A stretch of 64,000 nt of DNA, from the NCBI GenBank assembly GCA_900319855.1, contig ONQC01000005.1:16442-80441 (forward strand), in the 5' to 3' direction. Position 1 is the stretch's first letter, and every line of letters begins with the position of its first letter. Of the stretch, positions 8,206 through 17,481 are shown piece after piece. This DNA is from an uncultured Bacteroidales bacterium. Lineage in GTDB: Bacteria > Bacteroidota > Bacteroidia > Bacteroidales > UBA932. The translations under genes and the position numbers were made by a program. The notes below the pieces were generated by a model. That model was not told where the DNA came from and did not search any database. It saw only the letters and a program-made list of their open reading frames with translations.

Positions 8206-9576
8206 TCAAAGTAAAGGAAGTTCTACAATGTATTCGTCGTCGGTTTCCCGGATCAGGATATCCTTGCCGCTGCGCTCCCGGTAGTTCTGCCGGATGTGCC
8301 TGAGGCCCACGCCGGTGGACTCGGGCGGTGTCAGGCGGGGGTTGCGGTTGTTGGCCACGACCACCTTGGTCCCGTCAGAGGAGATGCGGATGCGCAGGGG
8401 GATGTCCGCGGAAATGATATTGTGTTTCTGGGCGTTTTCGACCAGCAACTGGATGGCGTATTTGATGATGAAGCGGGCCTGGTCTTCCTCCCGGACGGCC
8501 CATTCGACCTCCAGTCCGACGGGGAAGCGGACTTTCAGCAGGTCCACATACATCCTTACATACTCCATTTCCTCCGAGAGCGCGACGACCGGTTCATTCT
8601 CGCTGCGGAGCATGTAACGGTAGAGGGTAGAGAGTTTGTGGACATAGTCCCGGGCCTCCGCTTTCTTGTCGTCGGCGATCAGGCAGTCGAGGATGTTGAG
8701 GGAGTTGAACAGGAAATGCGGGTTGACCTGCTGCTTGAGCTGGCGGTATTCGCGTTGGGCGAGGTTGGCCCGTCCCCGTTCGGCTTCCATCCGGCGGCCT
8801 GCGGAAGTGGCATATACCGCCAGGAACACGATGGAGAAGATGGCGGCCTCGCAGATGGCGGCGATGATCAGCAGTTCCAGGAAATGGATCCAGTTGAGGT
8901 CTGTCTGCAGCCGGTCGGTCGAGCTGAGTCCGACGACGAAGGCGGCGAAGAGGCTGATGCCTGCGAATACGGCCAGATGCTGGAGCCAGGGACCCCGCCA
9001 GCCGTCTTCCTGACGGACGTACAGGAGATAGAGGATGGTGATGCCGAGCATCAGCAGCAGGACGCCGGTCTGGGAGAGGAAGGTGGCCACAAGGCTGGAC
9101 AGCGTGACCCCGTTGAAGACGGACGTGCGGGACAGCAGGTTCAGGGCGAGCCGGACGAACAGGATGCCGCCCGCGGCGATGGTGACCCATTTGATTTGGT
9201 CGAACGAAATGGCTTCCGTATCCTGGCGGGCGAGGGACGGGAACAGGCGGAAGAACAGGATCAGCAGCCAGCCGAGTGCCTCCGTGGTCAGGAAGGTGGA
9301 AAGGGCGTGGGCATAGCCCGGATGGGCGATCAGCTTGCTCAGGGGGCCGGCCGCAGCCACGCCGATGAGCCACCCCAGGAGGTTGACCAGGATGACCAGC
9401 GTGACCGAGACCTCAAGGGAGATTTTTTCGCGCATGCACAGCAGGACGGTCAAGATGACCGTCCAGATCGTCAGGAACAAAGTATCCCCGATGCCCAGGT
9501 TGTAACAGAGGATCGTCGTCGCGGCGTGCAGGAGGGCGAACCCGTGGATGATCCAATGGTGGCTGATCCGCTTCAT
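8206..9576 (-). CDS. Sensor histidine kinase 1, LytS/YehU type, multi-spanning
   Basis: A 456-residue membrane kinase. Residues 1-260 carry about seven hydrophobic segments and act as the sensor. The His_kinase domain begins at LKQQVNPHFLFNSLN with phospho-acceptor H287. The HATPase_c part has the N-box LLVENAQKH and the G-box STGVGLRHIRQNY. The start is the ATG at 9574-9576; extension further upstream would run through the neighbouring gene in a meaningless sequence. It pairs with response regulator 1 six bases downstream. A promoter-like sequence immediately before the ATG suggests transcription separate from system 2, possibly leaderless. Confidence 0.92.
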   Translation of the reverse strand: MKRISHHWIIHGFALLHAATTILCYNLGIGDTLFLTIWTVILTVLLCMREKISLEVSVTLVILVNLLGWLIGVAAAGPLSKLIAHPGYAHALSTFLTTEALGWLLILFFRLFPSLARQDTEAISFDQIKWVTIAAGGILFVRLALNLLSRTSVFNGVTLSSLVATFLSQTGVLLLMLGITILYLLYVRQEDGWRGPWLQHLAVFAGISLFAAFVVGLSSTDRLQTDLNWIHFLELLIIAAICEAAIFSIVFLAVYATSAGRRMEAERGRANLAQREYRQLKQQVNPHFLFNSLNILDCLIADDKKAEARDYVHKLSTLYRYMLRSENEPVVALSEEMEYVRMYVDLLKVRFPVGLEVEWAVREEDQARFIIKYAIQLLVENAQKHNIISADIPLRIRISSDGTKVVVANNRNPRLTPPESTGVGLRHIRQNYRERSGKDILIRETDDEYIVELPLL

Positions 9577-9580
9577 GACC

Positions 9581-9611
9581 GAAAGATACGGAAAAATCGG
9601 AGAATTATCAA
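9581..9611 (-). promoter_or_regulatory. Promoter candidate for histidine kinase 1
   Basis: On the minus strand TTG (9609-9611), 20 bases, then TATCTTTC (9581-9588) fits the Bacteroidota promoter except for the last base. Only four bases separate the -7 box from the ATG, so a normal start site would fall on or next to the start codon. The TTG overlaps the stop codon of response regulator 2. Confidence 0.4.
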
Positions 9612-10363
9612 GCGCTCCACCACTGGGAGAAGGCTCCGGAACGCCGGCGGCTGACCAGTGCATCGGACGAGAGAGGCGGCTCCGTCGTAAGTCTGTACCG
9701 GTTGCCGGGGAGGGGGTCGATCCTGCGGATGCTGCTGCGGGAGACGATGCATTCCCGGGAGATCCGGAAGAAGCGGTCCGGGTCCATCCGCTCTTCAATG
9801 ACATCCAGCGGATCGCCCAGCAGCAGCCGCGTCCCGGTGGATGTGACGAGATAGGTGGTGCTGGCTTCGGAGACGAAATACGCGATATCCTCGGTCCGGA
9901 CCGGATGGATCTTGCCGCCGAGCGGGACGAGGATCCGTTTCTTGTAGATCCTGTCCGTTCCGATCCCGGCCTCGCTCAAGGCGCTGAGGAGGGAAGCGGT
10001 GTCGGTTCCGTGCTCCCGGGCAAGGCAGCGGGCGATCGCCCGCCGGAGGTCCTCCGCTTCGATGGGCTTGAGCAGGTAGTCGACGGTCCCGTTCTGGAAA
10101 GCCTGGTAGGCATAATGGTCGTATGCCGTAATCATGATGATCTGGCCCCTGATTTCCGTCTCGGCCAGGATGTCGAAACAGTTGCCGTCGGCTAGTTCCA
10201 CATCCATGAAGACCAGGTCCGCCTGATTGTGTTCGAACCAGGCGACGGCCTCGGTGACGGTCCCGGCTTTCCCGCAGATCTCGATACGCGGGGCCACCTC
10301 CCGGAGGAGGTCTTCCAGGATCCACTGGGCGACGGGTTCGTCTTCGATCAGGAAGGCTCTCAT
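9608..10363 (-). CDS. LytTR-type response regulator 2
   Basis: A 251-residue paralogue of response regulator 1. The receiver domain has E7/D8, phospho-acceptor D54 in LVFMDVEL and YLLKPIE. The C-terminal LytTR domain is at about 140-245 (core FFRISRECIVSR). Its start overlaps the stop of histidine kinase 2 by four bases (ATGA on the minus strand), so the two are translationally coupled and form a cognate pair. The order kinase 2, regulator 2, kinase 1, regulator 1 suggests tandem duplication. Like its paralogue, it could bind the 21-bp-spaced boxes found upstream of Sus-type operons here. Confidence 0.93.
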   Translation of the reverse strand: MRAFLIEDEPVAQWILEDLLREVAPRIEICGKAGTVTEAVAWFEHNQADLVFMDVELADGNCFDILAETEIRGQIIMITAYDHYAYQAFQNGTVDYLLKPIEAEDLRRAIARCLAREHGTDTASLLSALSEAGIGTDRIYKKRILVPLGGKIHPVRTEDIAYFVSEASTTYLVTSTGTRLLLGDPLDVIEERMDPDRFFRISRECIVSRSSIRRIDPLPGNRYRLTTEPPLSSDALVSRRRSGAFSQWWSA

Positions 10364-11040
10364 GTGATATAGGCGGTATTGAAGGTCAGCAGCGGCAGCC
10401 GGACGGTGAACTGGCTGTCCGTCTGGCGGACCTCGATTTCGCGACGGCAGGAATCGCTATATTGCCTCCGGATATAGTCCAATCCGACCCCGTGGGAGGG
10501 CGATTTGCTCTTTTTCGGAATGATGTTGTTGGTGACATAGACGGAATACCCGTCTGAAGATATCTTGATGATCAGCGGGTTGGATGCCAGTACGGCATTG
10601 TGTTTCACGGCATTTTCAATCAACAGCTGCACGCTGCACGGGACGACTTGCATGTCATAATCCTCGTAGGGAATCTGGAATTCGGTCTGGAATCCATCCG
10701 GGAACCGGACATGCAACAGGTCTGCATAGGTCCGGGCATGGATAAGCTCTTCCTTGAGGCTGATCAGCTGGAGGGTCTCGGTCTTGAGCATGTACCGGTA
10801 GATGCTGGAAAGCTGGTGGATATACCGGCTGGCTTCCTCCCGTTCGCCCTTGAGCACCAGCCCGTCCAGGACGTTGAGGGAATTGAAGAGGAAGTGCGGG
10901 TTGACCTGTTGTTTGAGGGTGAGATACTGACGGCGGGCCTTGCTGACGTCCTGCCGGTCCCGTCGTCCCGCCACGTAGAAATACATGAGCGTCACGAAGT
11001 AGACCAGTACAAGCAGGAAGATGATCAGGTAGGGATTCAT
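10360..11040 (-). CDS. Minimal sensor histidine kinase 2, LytS type, single membrane anchor
   Basis: A 226-residue kinase made of one transmembrane helix (about residues 3-23) followed directly by a His_kinase domain. The phospho-acceptor is H49 in LKQQVNPHFLFNSLN and the N-box is LLIENAVKH. The G-box is shortened to HGVGLDYIRRQY. There is no extracellular or multi-spanning sensor region, unlike the neighbouring kinase 1. It may sense through the membrane helix, rely on a partner protein, or be set by kinase 1. It is divergent from the M14 peptidase gene with 164 bases between the starts. Confidence 0.9.
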   Translation of the reverse strand: MNPYLIIFLLVLVYFVTLMYFYVAGRRDRQDVSKARRQYLTLKQQVNPHFLFNSLNVLDGLVLKGEREEASRYIHQLSSIYRYMLKTETLQLISLKEELIHARTYADLLHVRFPDGFQTEFQIPYEDYDMQVVPCSVQLLIENAVKHNAVLASNPLIIKISSDGYSVYVTNNIIPKKSKSPSHGVGLDYIRRQYSDSCRREIEVRQTDSQFTVRLPLLTFNTAYIT

Positions 11041-11094
11041 TCGGGCAGCGGTTTCCGTGTCAAGGCTAAGTTAAGGATAATTTGGGAGAATCTG

Positions 11095-11124
11095 ACCGCT
11101 CAATTGGAAAAACCAACCATTCGT
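11095..11124 (+). promoter_or_regulatory. Degenerate pair of LytTR-like boxes upstream of the peptide operon
   Basis: ACCGCTCAA (11095-11103) and ACCATTCGT (11116-11124) are 21 bp apart, as are the stronger boxes at 26.1 and 32.4 kb. The sequence CAACCATTCGTCGG here closely matches CAACCGTCCATCGG at 26123. No third box is visible and the distance to a good -7 element is not the same, so this site is weaker evidence. Confidence 0.3.
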
Positions 11125-11204
11125 CGGAAGAAATTGCGCAAAACCGGCAGAAGGAAGGGGAGAATTTCCTATTTTGGGGTCAGCCCCTTAACTGCATAAT
11201 TGTT

Positions 11205-12722
11205 ATGAAGTCTTTCCAGGCAACCTTTATCTTCCTGACAGCAATCCTTTTCTGCCTTTCCGCCAAGGCCCAGGATGACCGTATCCAGGCCTGGTTCCCG
11301 GATCCGGCCGAGGTCTTCGATACCCCGACCCTGTCCCTGCCGGACGGGATGGCGGACCATGCCCGGATCATATCCTGGTTGGAAGGTCGGGCTGCACGGG
11401 ATGCGAACATGACGCTGGAGAAGGTGCCGGCACCGGTTTCGGGCGGTTTCCTCCCGTTGGTCCGCTTCTCCGACGGGTCGCAGGGACCCAAACTGAAGGT
11501 CTGGTTCCAGGGCGCCATCCATGGAAATGAGCCCGCCAGTGCCGAAGGCCTGTTCGCCCTGATGGATGCGCTGCACGGGGATCCTGCCATCCTGCGGCAG
11601 GCCGACGTCTACATCCTTCCGATCGCCAACATGGACGGTTACCTGGCCGGGAAGCGGGTCTCGGGCTCCGGTTACGACCTGAACCGCGACCAGACCAAGT
11701 TCGCCGATCCGGTGAGCGTCCTGCTCAAGAACCTGTTCTTCCGGGTCTCTCCGGATGTCGCCGTGGATTTCCACGAATACAATCCGGTTCGCAAAGAGTT
11801 GACGGAAAGGGGATTGATCTCCTATTACGATGTCCTTTTCCTGCCGACGGGACATCCGGCCGTACCGGCCCCGCTCCGGAAAGCGGTCCTCGACCATCTT
11901 GTCGCACCGGCCCGGAGCGCCCTTGACAAGGCGGGTTATTCCTATTTCAACTATTTCACGATCAACAGTGAAGGGACTGAACTGGCGCTGGTCATGGGAG
12001 CCCGTAGCCCTCAGTCCAGCTCCACCTCCTACAGCCTGTCCGGCGCCGTGTCCATGCTGGTGGAAATCCGCGGCATCGGCCTGGGCCGGACGGCCCTGGC
12101 CCGGCGCACGGATGCGACGCGGACCGTGGCACTGGCCATCCTGCAGGAAATCTCCGACCGTCCCGATGCGTTCCGGAAGGCTGTGGCGAAAGCCCGGAAG
12201 GAGGTCCTGCGCGGCCGGACGCCCGTGACCGCTGCCTTCCACAGCCGGGAGGTACGCCGGGACGTGACCTTCCTGGATACCCGCAGCGCTGAGCGGAAGG
12301 TTCTTCCGGACATGCTGGTGCGGGATGCCCTCCAGCCTGTTTCCGACCGGGTTCGCCCCCGGCCGGCCGCCTATGTCCTCGAAGCTTCCCAGACCAGGGC
12401 GATCGAGAACCTGCGGACCCTCGGACTCGAGCTGGAGATCCTCTCTGAACCCTGCGAAATGTGGGTGGAATCCTATCAGGTGACGGATTACTCCGAGGAT
12501 CCCGCCCTGTGGGAGAAGATCCGCCGCCAGACCGTCCGGACGCACACGTTCCGCCAAAAAGTACGGTTTGAAGCCGGCTCCGCGATCATCCGCGTCCGTC
12601 AGCCGCACGGATCCTATGCCGTGGCGGTCCTGGAACCGGAGACCGAGAACGGCTTCGTCCATTTCCGGGTCATTGATACGTACCTGGGGGCCATCCTCCC
12701 GGTGCACAGACTGCAACAATAG
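11205..12722 (+). CDS. Exported M14-family zinc carboxypeptidase
   Basis: A 505-residue exported metallopeptidase with a signal peptide (residues 1-22, ending SAKAQ). Zinc ligands are H106 and E109 in AIHGNEP and H190 in VDFHEYN. N160/R161 in YDLNRD matches the substrate carboxylate-binding NR pair, and E286 in MLVEIRGIG is the likely general base. This fits the M14 family, which removes C-terminal residues or trims peptides in the periplasm. The frame is open upstream to 11082, but the ATG at 11205 begins the signal peptide. It is 21 bases ahead of a susC-like gene, so it heads the peptide-scavenging operon. Confidence 0.9.
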   Translation: MKSFQATFIFLTAILFCLSAKAQDDRIQAWFPDPAEVFDTPTLSLPDGMADHARIISWLEGRAARDANMTLEKVPAPVSGGFLPLVRFSDGSQGPKLKVWFQGAIHGNEPASAEGLFALMDALHGDPAILRQADVYILPIANMDGYLAGKRVSGSGYDLNRDQTKFADPVSVLLKNLFFRVSPDVAVDFHEYNPVRKELTERGLISYYDVLFLPTGHPAVPAPLRKAVLDHLVAPARSALDKAGYSYFNYFTINSEGTELALVMGARSPQSSSTSYSLSGAVSMLVEIRGIGLGRTALARRTDATRTVALAILQEISDRPDAFRKAVAKARKEVLRGRTPVTAAFHSREVRRDVTFLDTRSAERKVLPDMLVRDALQPVSDRVRPRPAAYVLEASQTRAIENLRTLGLELEILSEPCEMWVESYQVTDYSEDPALWEKIRRQTVRTHTFRQKVRFEAGSAIIRVRQPHGSYAVAVLEPETENGFVHFRVIDTYLGAILPVHRLQQ

Positions 12723-12743
12723 ATATCAAATCCATAAAGCAAC

Positions 12744-15674
12744 ATGAAAAAACTCCTATTGACCCTCCTGTTTGCGGCGTTGGCCTATTCGGCGGCGGCG
12801 CAGGTGAGCGGCGTCGTCTATGACGGCGCGACTGGCGAGCCTTTCATGGGCGTCAGCGTGCTCATCAAAGGCACCATGACCGGTGTCAACACCGATCTGG
12901 ACGGTCGTTTCAGCCTTCCGGCGAAGGATGGAGACGTCCTCCAGTTTTCTTTTATCGGCTATCTGGACCAGGAAGTGACCGTTTCCGGCAGCAAGACCCT
13001 CTCCGTGACCTTGCAAGAAGATGTCAGCCAGCTGGCCGAGGTCGTGGTCGTCGGTTATGGTACCCAGAAGAAGAGCGATGTGACGGGTGCCGTGGCTTCC
13101 TTCGACACCAAGCAGCTGGAAGAACGGCCGAACGTCAACATCATCCAGTCCCTGCAGGGCGCCGTCGCCGGCCTGAACATTTCGGCGACCGGCTCCAATG
13201 CCGAGGGATCGGGAATGACCACGCGTATCCGCGGCAACAACTCCATCAATGCCTCCAACCAGCCGCTCGTCATCCTGGACGGCGTGCCGTATGACGGCAA
13301 CTGGGCGGAGCTTAACTCCAATGACGTGGAGTCCCTGGAAATCCTCAAGGATGCCTCCTCGGCCGCCATCTACGGCGCCCGCGGCGCCAACGGCGTCATC
13401 CTGATCCAGACCAAGAAAGGCAAGAAGGGCGACAAGGTCTCCGTGTCCTACAACGGCTATGTGGCCTGGGACAAGCCGATCAACATCCCGGCCATGATGG
13501 ACGGCAAGACCTTCTACGAGCGCAAGACCGAGGCCGGTTGGGCTGTCGGTGCGACGGAAGAGGAAATGTACAAGGCCGGGAAGTCCACCGACTGGGTCGG
13601 ACTGGCCCTGCGCAACGGTTTCAACCAGCAGCACAACCTTTCCTTCCGCGGTGCCACCCAGAGCAACCGCTTCTATGTCTCGGCCAACCTGAGCGACAAT
13701 AAGGGTATTGCCATCGGCGACAAGTTTAGCCGTTATTCCTTCAACCTCAATTTCGAGCAGGATCTCGGCAAGTGGGTCAAGTTCGGGACCAATACGAGAT
13801 ACGGTTATTTCGACCGCAGCGGCTCCAACATCGACTTCAGCGACGCCTACCTGATGAACCCGCTCGGCAAGCCGTACAACGATGACGGATCGATCCGCCT
13901 GCTGACCTGGGAAGACAACAACTACGCGAACAACCCGCTGGCCGCCCTCAATGAGAAGGACAGCGACATCACCCGCCACCTCTCCAGCAACAACTACCTG
14001 GACGTGACCTTCCCGGTCAAGGGCCTGACCTATCGGCTCAATACGGGTTACACCTACCGTACCCGGCTCCAGCAGAATTACAAGGGCCTCGATACCGTTT
14101 CCGGCAACAAGAACGGCGGTGAATTGTCCATCGGCAACATGTACACGCAGACCTGGCTGGTCGAGAACATCGTCAACTATACCCGAGAGTTCGGCAAGCA
14201 TACCCTTTTCCTGACCGGCCTGTATTCGGCCCAGTCGGACGATACCGTCCGCAACGGCATCGCGGCTTCCAGCTTCCCGAACGACGTCATGACGTACTGG
14301 CAGCCGAACAAGGCGGCTGTATCTTCCTCGACCGCTTCCCGCATGACGACGACCCACATCTCCCAGATGTTCCGCGTGAACTACAGCTACGATTCCCGTT
14401 ATCTCTTTACGGCCACGGCCCGCCGCGACGGCTATTCCGCTTTCGGTGCCGACCGCAAATATGGTGTCTTCCCGTCCGTCGCCCTCGGTTGGAATGTCTC
14501 CAACGAGGCCTTCTGGAAAGACAGCAAGTTCGGCCAGACCTTTGACAACCTGAAGCTGCGTGTCTCCTGGGGTAAGAACGGCAACGAGGCCATCGACGCT
14601 TATTCCACCCTGCCCGTGCTCCGTGGCGTGAACTACCTGACCGACGGCGGTACGGCGATCTTCGGCTTCTATCCTTCCCAGCTGGCCTCCCCGGTCCTGG
14701 GCTGGGAAACCACTTCCTCCTTCAACGCGGGTATCGATTTCGGCTTCATGAAGAACCGTATCAAAGGTACCCTGGACGTCTACAAATCCAAGACGACGGA
14801 CCTGCTCCTGAGCCGGACCATCCCGACCATCAACGGTACCAACACCGTACTGGAAAACATCGGTGCGACCGAGGGTGACGGTATCGAGTTCCAGATTTCC
14901 TCCGTCAACGTCTCCACCCGCGACTTCTCCTGGTCCACCGACCTCAACCTGGTCCACTACGCCACCCGTATCGTGGATGTCGGTCTGTATGACGAGAACG
15001 GCAAGCCGGTTGACGACGTTGCTTCCGAGTGGTTTATCGGCGAGCCGATCAGCGTCAACTACGACTACGTCATCGAAGGCGTCCATCAGGTCGGCCAGAC
15101 CCTTTCCTATACCACGCCGGATTCCCAGCCGGGCTTCGTCATCTACAAGAATACGAATGACGACGACGTGATCAATACCGACGACAAGGAGATCATCGGC
15201 AGCCGTACCCCGAAGCTGACCTACGGCATGAACAATACCTTTACGTACAAGAACCTGTCCCTGACGGTCTTCGTGAACGGCCAGTTCGGCGAGACCCGCC
15301 GCAACTTCCTGCGCAACGGCCATCGTCTTTCCTATCGCCAGAACCAGCTGGACAAGGAGTTCTGGACCGAGGCCAACCCGATCAACACCTATCCGATGAA
15401 CAAGGGCGACGGCTCGGAGAACACCCTTTCCGCGGGTTTCTATGAGAAAACGGACTACTTCCGCGTCAAGGACATTACCCTCGGCTACCGGTTGCCGGCC
15501 CAATGGATCCGTCCGGTCGGCCTGAGCCGTGCCGAGATCTATGCCAATGTCAAGAATCTCTATACCTGGACGACCTGGACCGGCCTGGATCCGGAATTCG
15601 TCGGCAGCGGAAACGCGCAGCGGGCTATCCCGCAGGTGCGGGAGATCCTGATCGGTCTCAAACTCGACTTTTAA
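12744..15674 (+). CDS. SusC/RagA family TonB-dependent receptor (peptide operon)
   Basis: A 976-residue outer-membrane importer. A signal peptide (1-19, ending AAAQ) is followed by a carboxypeptidase regulatory-like domain (about 20-105). The plug domain begins near the VVVVGYGTQKKSD motif and includes MTTRIRGNNSINASNQP and LVILDGVPYD. The 22-strand barrel ends in IGLKLDF, with the terminal aromatic residue needed for outer-membrane assembly. It pairs with the SusD lipoprotein 18 bases downstream. Because the operon also encodes an M14 peptidase and an isoaspartyl dipeptidase, I infer a peptide rather than glycan ligand. Confidence 0.95.
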   Translation: MKKLLLTLLFAALAYSAAAQVSGVVYDGATGEPFMGVSVLIKGTMTGVNTDLDGRFSLPAKDGDVLQFSFIGYLDQEVTVSGSKTLSVTLQEDVSQLAEVVVVGYGTQKKSDVTGAVASFDTKQLEERPNVNIIQSLQGAVAGLNISATGSNAEGSGMTTRIRGNNSINASNQPLVILDGVPYDGNWAELNSNDVESLEILKDASSAAIYGARGANGVILIQTKKGKKGDKVSVSYNGYVAWDKPINIPAMMDGKTFYERKTEAGWAVGATEEEMYKAGKSTDWVGLALRNGFNQQHNLSFRGATQSNRFYVSANLSDNKGIAIGDKFSRYSFNLNFEQDLGKWVKFGTNTRYGYFDRSGSNIDFSDAYLMNPLGKPYNDDGSIRLLTWEDNNYANNPLAALNEKDSDITRHLSSNNYLDVTFPVKGLTYRLNTGYTYRTRLQQNYKGLDTVSGNKNGGELSIGNMYTQTWLVENIVNYTREFGKHTLFLTGLYSAQSDDTVRNGIAASSFPNDVMTYWQPNKAAVSSSTASRMTTTHISQMFRVNYSYDSRYLFTATARRDGYSAFGADRKYGVFPSVALGWNVSNEAFWKDSKFGQTFDNLKLRVSWGKNGNEAIDAYSTLPVLRGVNYLTDGGTAIFGFYPSQLASPVLGWETTSSFNAGIDFGFMKNRIKGTLDVYKSKTTDLLLSRTIPTINGTNTVLENIGATEGDGIEFQISSVNVSTRDFSWSTDLNLVHYATRIVDVGLYDENGKPVDDVASEWFIGEPISVNYDYVIEGVHQVGQTLSYTTPDSQPGFVIYKNTNDDDVINTDDKEIIGSRTPKLTYGMNNTFTYKNLSLTVFVNGQFGETRRNFLRNGHRLSYRQNQLDKEFWTEANPINTYPMNKGDGSENTLSAGFYEKTDYFRVKDITLGYRLPAQWIRPVGLSRAEIYANVKNLYTWTTWTGLDPEFVGSGNAQRAIPQVREILIGLKLDF

Positions 15675-15692
15675 CGAATGGAGGACAATCGC

Positions 15693-17474
15693 ATGAAAAG
15701 ATATATCACTTTCACTATCGCCGTGCTTTCCCTGCTCGCCCTGGGGGGCTGCAACAAAGATTTCCTCGTGGAAAAGCCGGTCAATGACATCTATGCCGAA
15801 AACCTGCTGGTCGACTACAGCGGTTTCGAGAGCATGAACTACGCCATGATGGCCATGATGCGCGACGAATACGGCCGTGTCGACACCGGGTATGGCGGAA
15901 CCGATTTCGGCTCCCAGCCGTTTGCCAAGTCCACCATGTGGAGCTGCGGCGTCGACAATGCCTGGAACAACAACCGCCACACCAACTTCCGCTGGTTCAA
16001 CAAGCCTGACAACATCGTGGCCATGGCCGACGGCATGCCTTTCCTGGCCATCTTCGAGTGGCTGTATAAAGTCATCAACACGGCCAACATGGTTATCGGA
16101 CGGGCCGAAGGCGATGTCGACTGGCAGGGCTCTTCCGAAGCGGCCAACCTGGCCAACAAGGAGATGACCATCGCCGAGGCGCGCCTGTTCCGGGCCTGGG
16201 CCTACCGCCACCTGACCCTCTCCTTCGGCGCTGTCCCGCTGAGCACGGAAGAAGTCACCGGCGATAATTACCGGACCGACTGGGAGCGCAACTCCGTGGA
16301 AGAGATCCGCACCGTCATGGAGCAGGACCTGCTCTATGCGATCGATAAGCTCCCGATGCGCCGCGACGGCAACAACACCCGTCCGAACCAGGCCGTCGCC
16401 CGCCATTACCTGGGCGAACTGTACCTGGCCATGGGCGAGCCCGAGAAGGCCATCACCATCCTCAAACCGCTCGTCGAGGGAAGTGATTATTCCCTGATGA
16501 CCAGCCGCTTCGGCGCCAATGCCCAGAACCCCGGCTCCGCTTTTATCGATGTGTTCCGCAGCCCGCTCTACACCGAGGGCAACAAAGAGGTCCTGCTGGC
16601 CTTCGTCAATACCGAGGAAGAGAATGTGGCCTACGGAACCTTCAACTGCTTCATGCGCAACATGTGGGTCAACTACTACTCCAACTGCACGAAACCGAAG
16701 TTCTCCTCCCTCAGCTGCGCCCTTTATCCCGGCCAGTCCACCCAGCTCTTCTGGTCGCTCAACGGCGGCAAGGGTGCGGGCCGCTGCGCCATCTCCCTGG
16801 GCGCCCATGAGCTGTACCATTATGCGGACCAGCAGGACGTGGATGTCCGCTATGACGATACCGCGATGATCTGGCACCTGTATTTCATGGATGATGAAGG
16901 GAAGCAGTATGAAATACCGAATTTCATCAACCTGACACCCAACAACGTGATGAAAGGCAACAACGACGCCACCATCAAGCAGTACAACCTCCCGTCTACC
17001 CGCAAGTGGGCTTATGTCCATCCGACCTTCGCCAAGTCCGGCGATGACGGTCAGTACAACAATGTACCGTACCTGCGCCTGGCTGAGACTTATCTGCTGT
17101 ACGCGGAGGCCTTGATGAAGACCGGAAATAACAATGATGCCGCCATCTGGATCAACCGGATCCGTTCCCGGGCGAATGTCAGCGGTATTTCCGCATCCGA
17201 CGTCGATATCGACTTCATCCTCGACGAGCGCAGCCGCGAACTGATTACCGAGGAACAGCGCCGCGAGACCCTGATCCGCCTGAGCCAGGAGAACGGTGGC
17301 AATGAGCGCCTCGCCTCCAATATCTTCAAGCGTCGTGTCCGCGAGCATAACGAAGTGACCGGCAAGGCCGGCTGGGGCATGGACGACGATACGACGCCGG
17401 TGCTCTTCCCGCTGCCGCAGGAATTCATAGATTCCAACACGGGACGCAAACTCGAACAGAACCCGGGATATTAG
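15693..17474 (+). CDS. SusD/RagB family surface lipoprotein (peptide operon)
   Basis: A 593-residue lipoprotein that caps the SusC pore and captures ligand. The lipobox is LALGGC, followed by NKDFLVEKPV, which is typical of SusD N-termini. Tetratricopeptide-like helices are at about 80-250 and the C-terminal RagB region includes ELITEEQRRETLIRLS. The ATG at 15693 was chosen over 15678 because GGAGG lies eight bases before it and the signal peptide then has normal length. It sits between its susC partner and a DcuC-type carrier, seven bases upstream of the latter. Confidence 0.93.
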   Translation: MKRYITFTIAVLSLLALGGCNKDFLVEKPVNDIYAENLLVDYSGFESMNYAMMAMMRDEYGRVDTGYGGTDFGSQPFAKSTMWSCGVDNAWNNNRHTNFRWFNKPDNIVAMADGMPFLAIFEWLYKVINTANMVIGRAEGDVDWQGSSEAANLANKEMTIAEARLFRAWAYRHLTLSFGAVPLSTEEVTGDNYRTDWERNSVEEIRTVMEQDLLYAIDKLPMRRDGNNTRPNQAVARHYLGELYLAMGEPEKAITILKPLVEGSDYSLMTSRFGANAQNPGSAFIDVFRSPLYTEGNKEVLLAFVNTEEENVAYGTFNCFMRNMWVNYYSNCTKPKFSSLSCALYPGQSTQLFWSLNGGKGAGRCAISLGAHELYHYADQQDVDVRYDDTAMIWHLYFMDDEGKQYEIPNFINLTPNNVMKGNNDATIKQYNLPSTRKWAYVHPTFAKSGDDGQYNNVPYLRLAETYLLYAEALMKTGNNNDAAIWINRIRSRANVSGISASDVDIDFILDERSRELITEEQRRETLIRLSQENGGNERLASNIFKRRVREHNEVTGKAGWGMDDDTTPVLFPLPQEFIDSNTGRKLEQNPGY

Positions 17475-17481
17475 CCTGCTT

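Noticed and set aside
11134-11143. TTGCGCAAAA before the M14 peptidase gene as another RAYT-type half-site
   Set aside because: It lacks the following GG, and no partner half-site occurs 44 bases away on either side.
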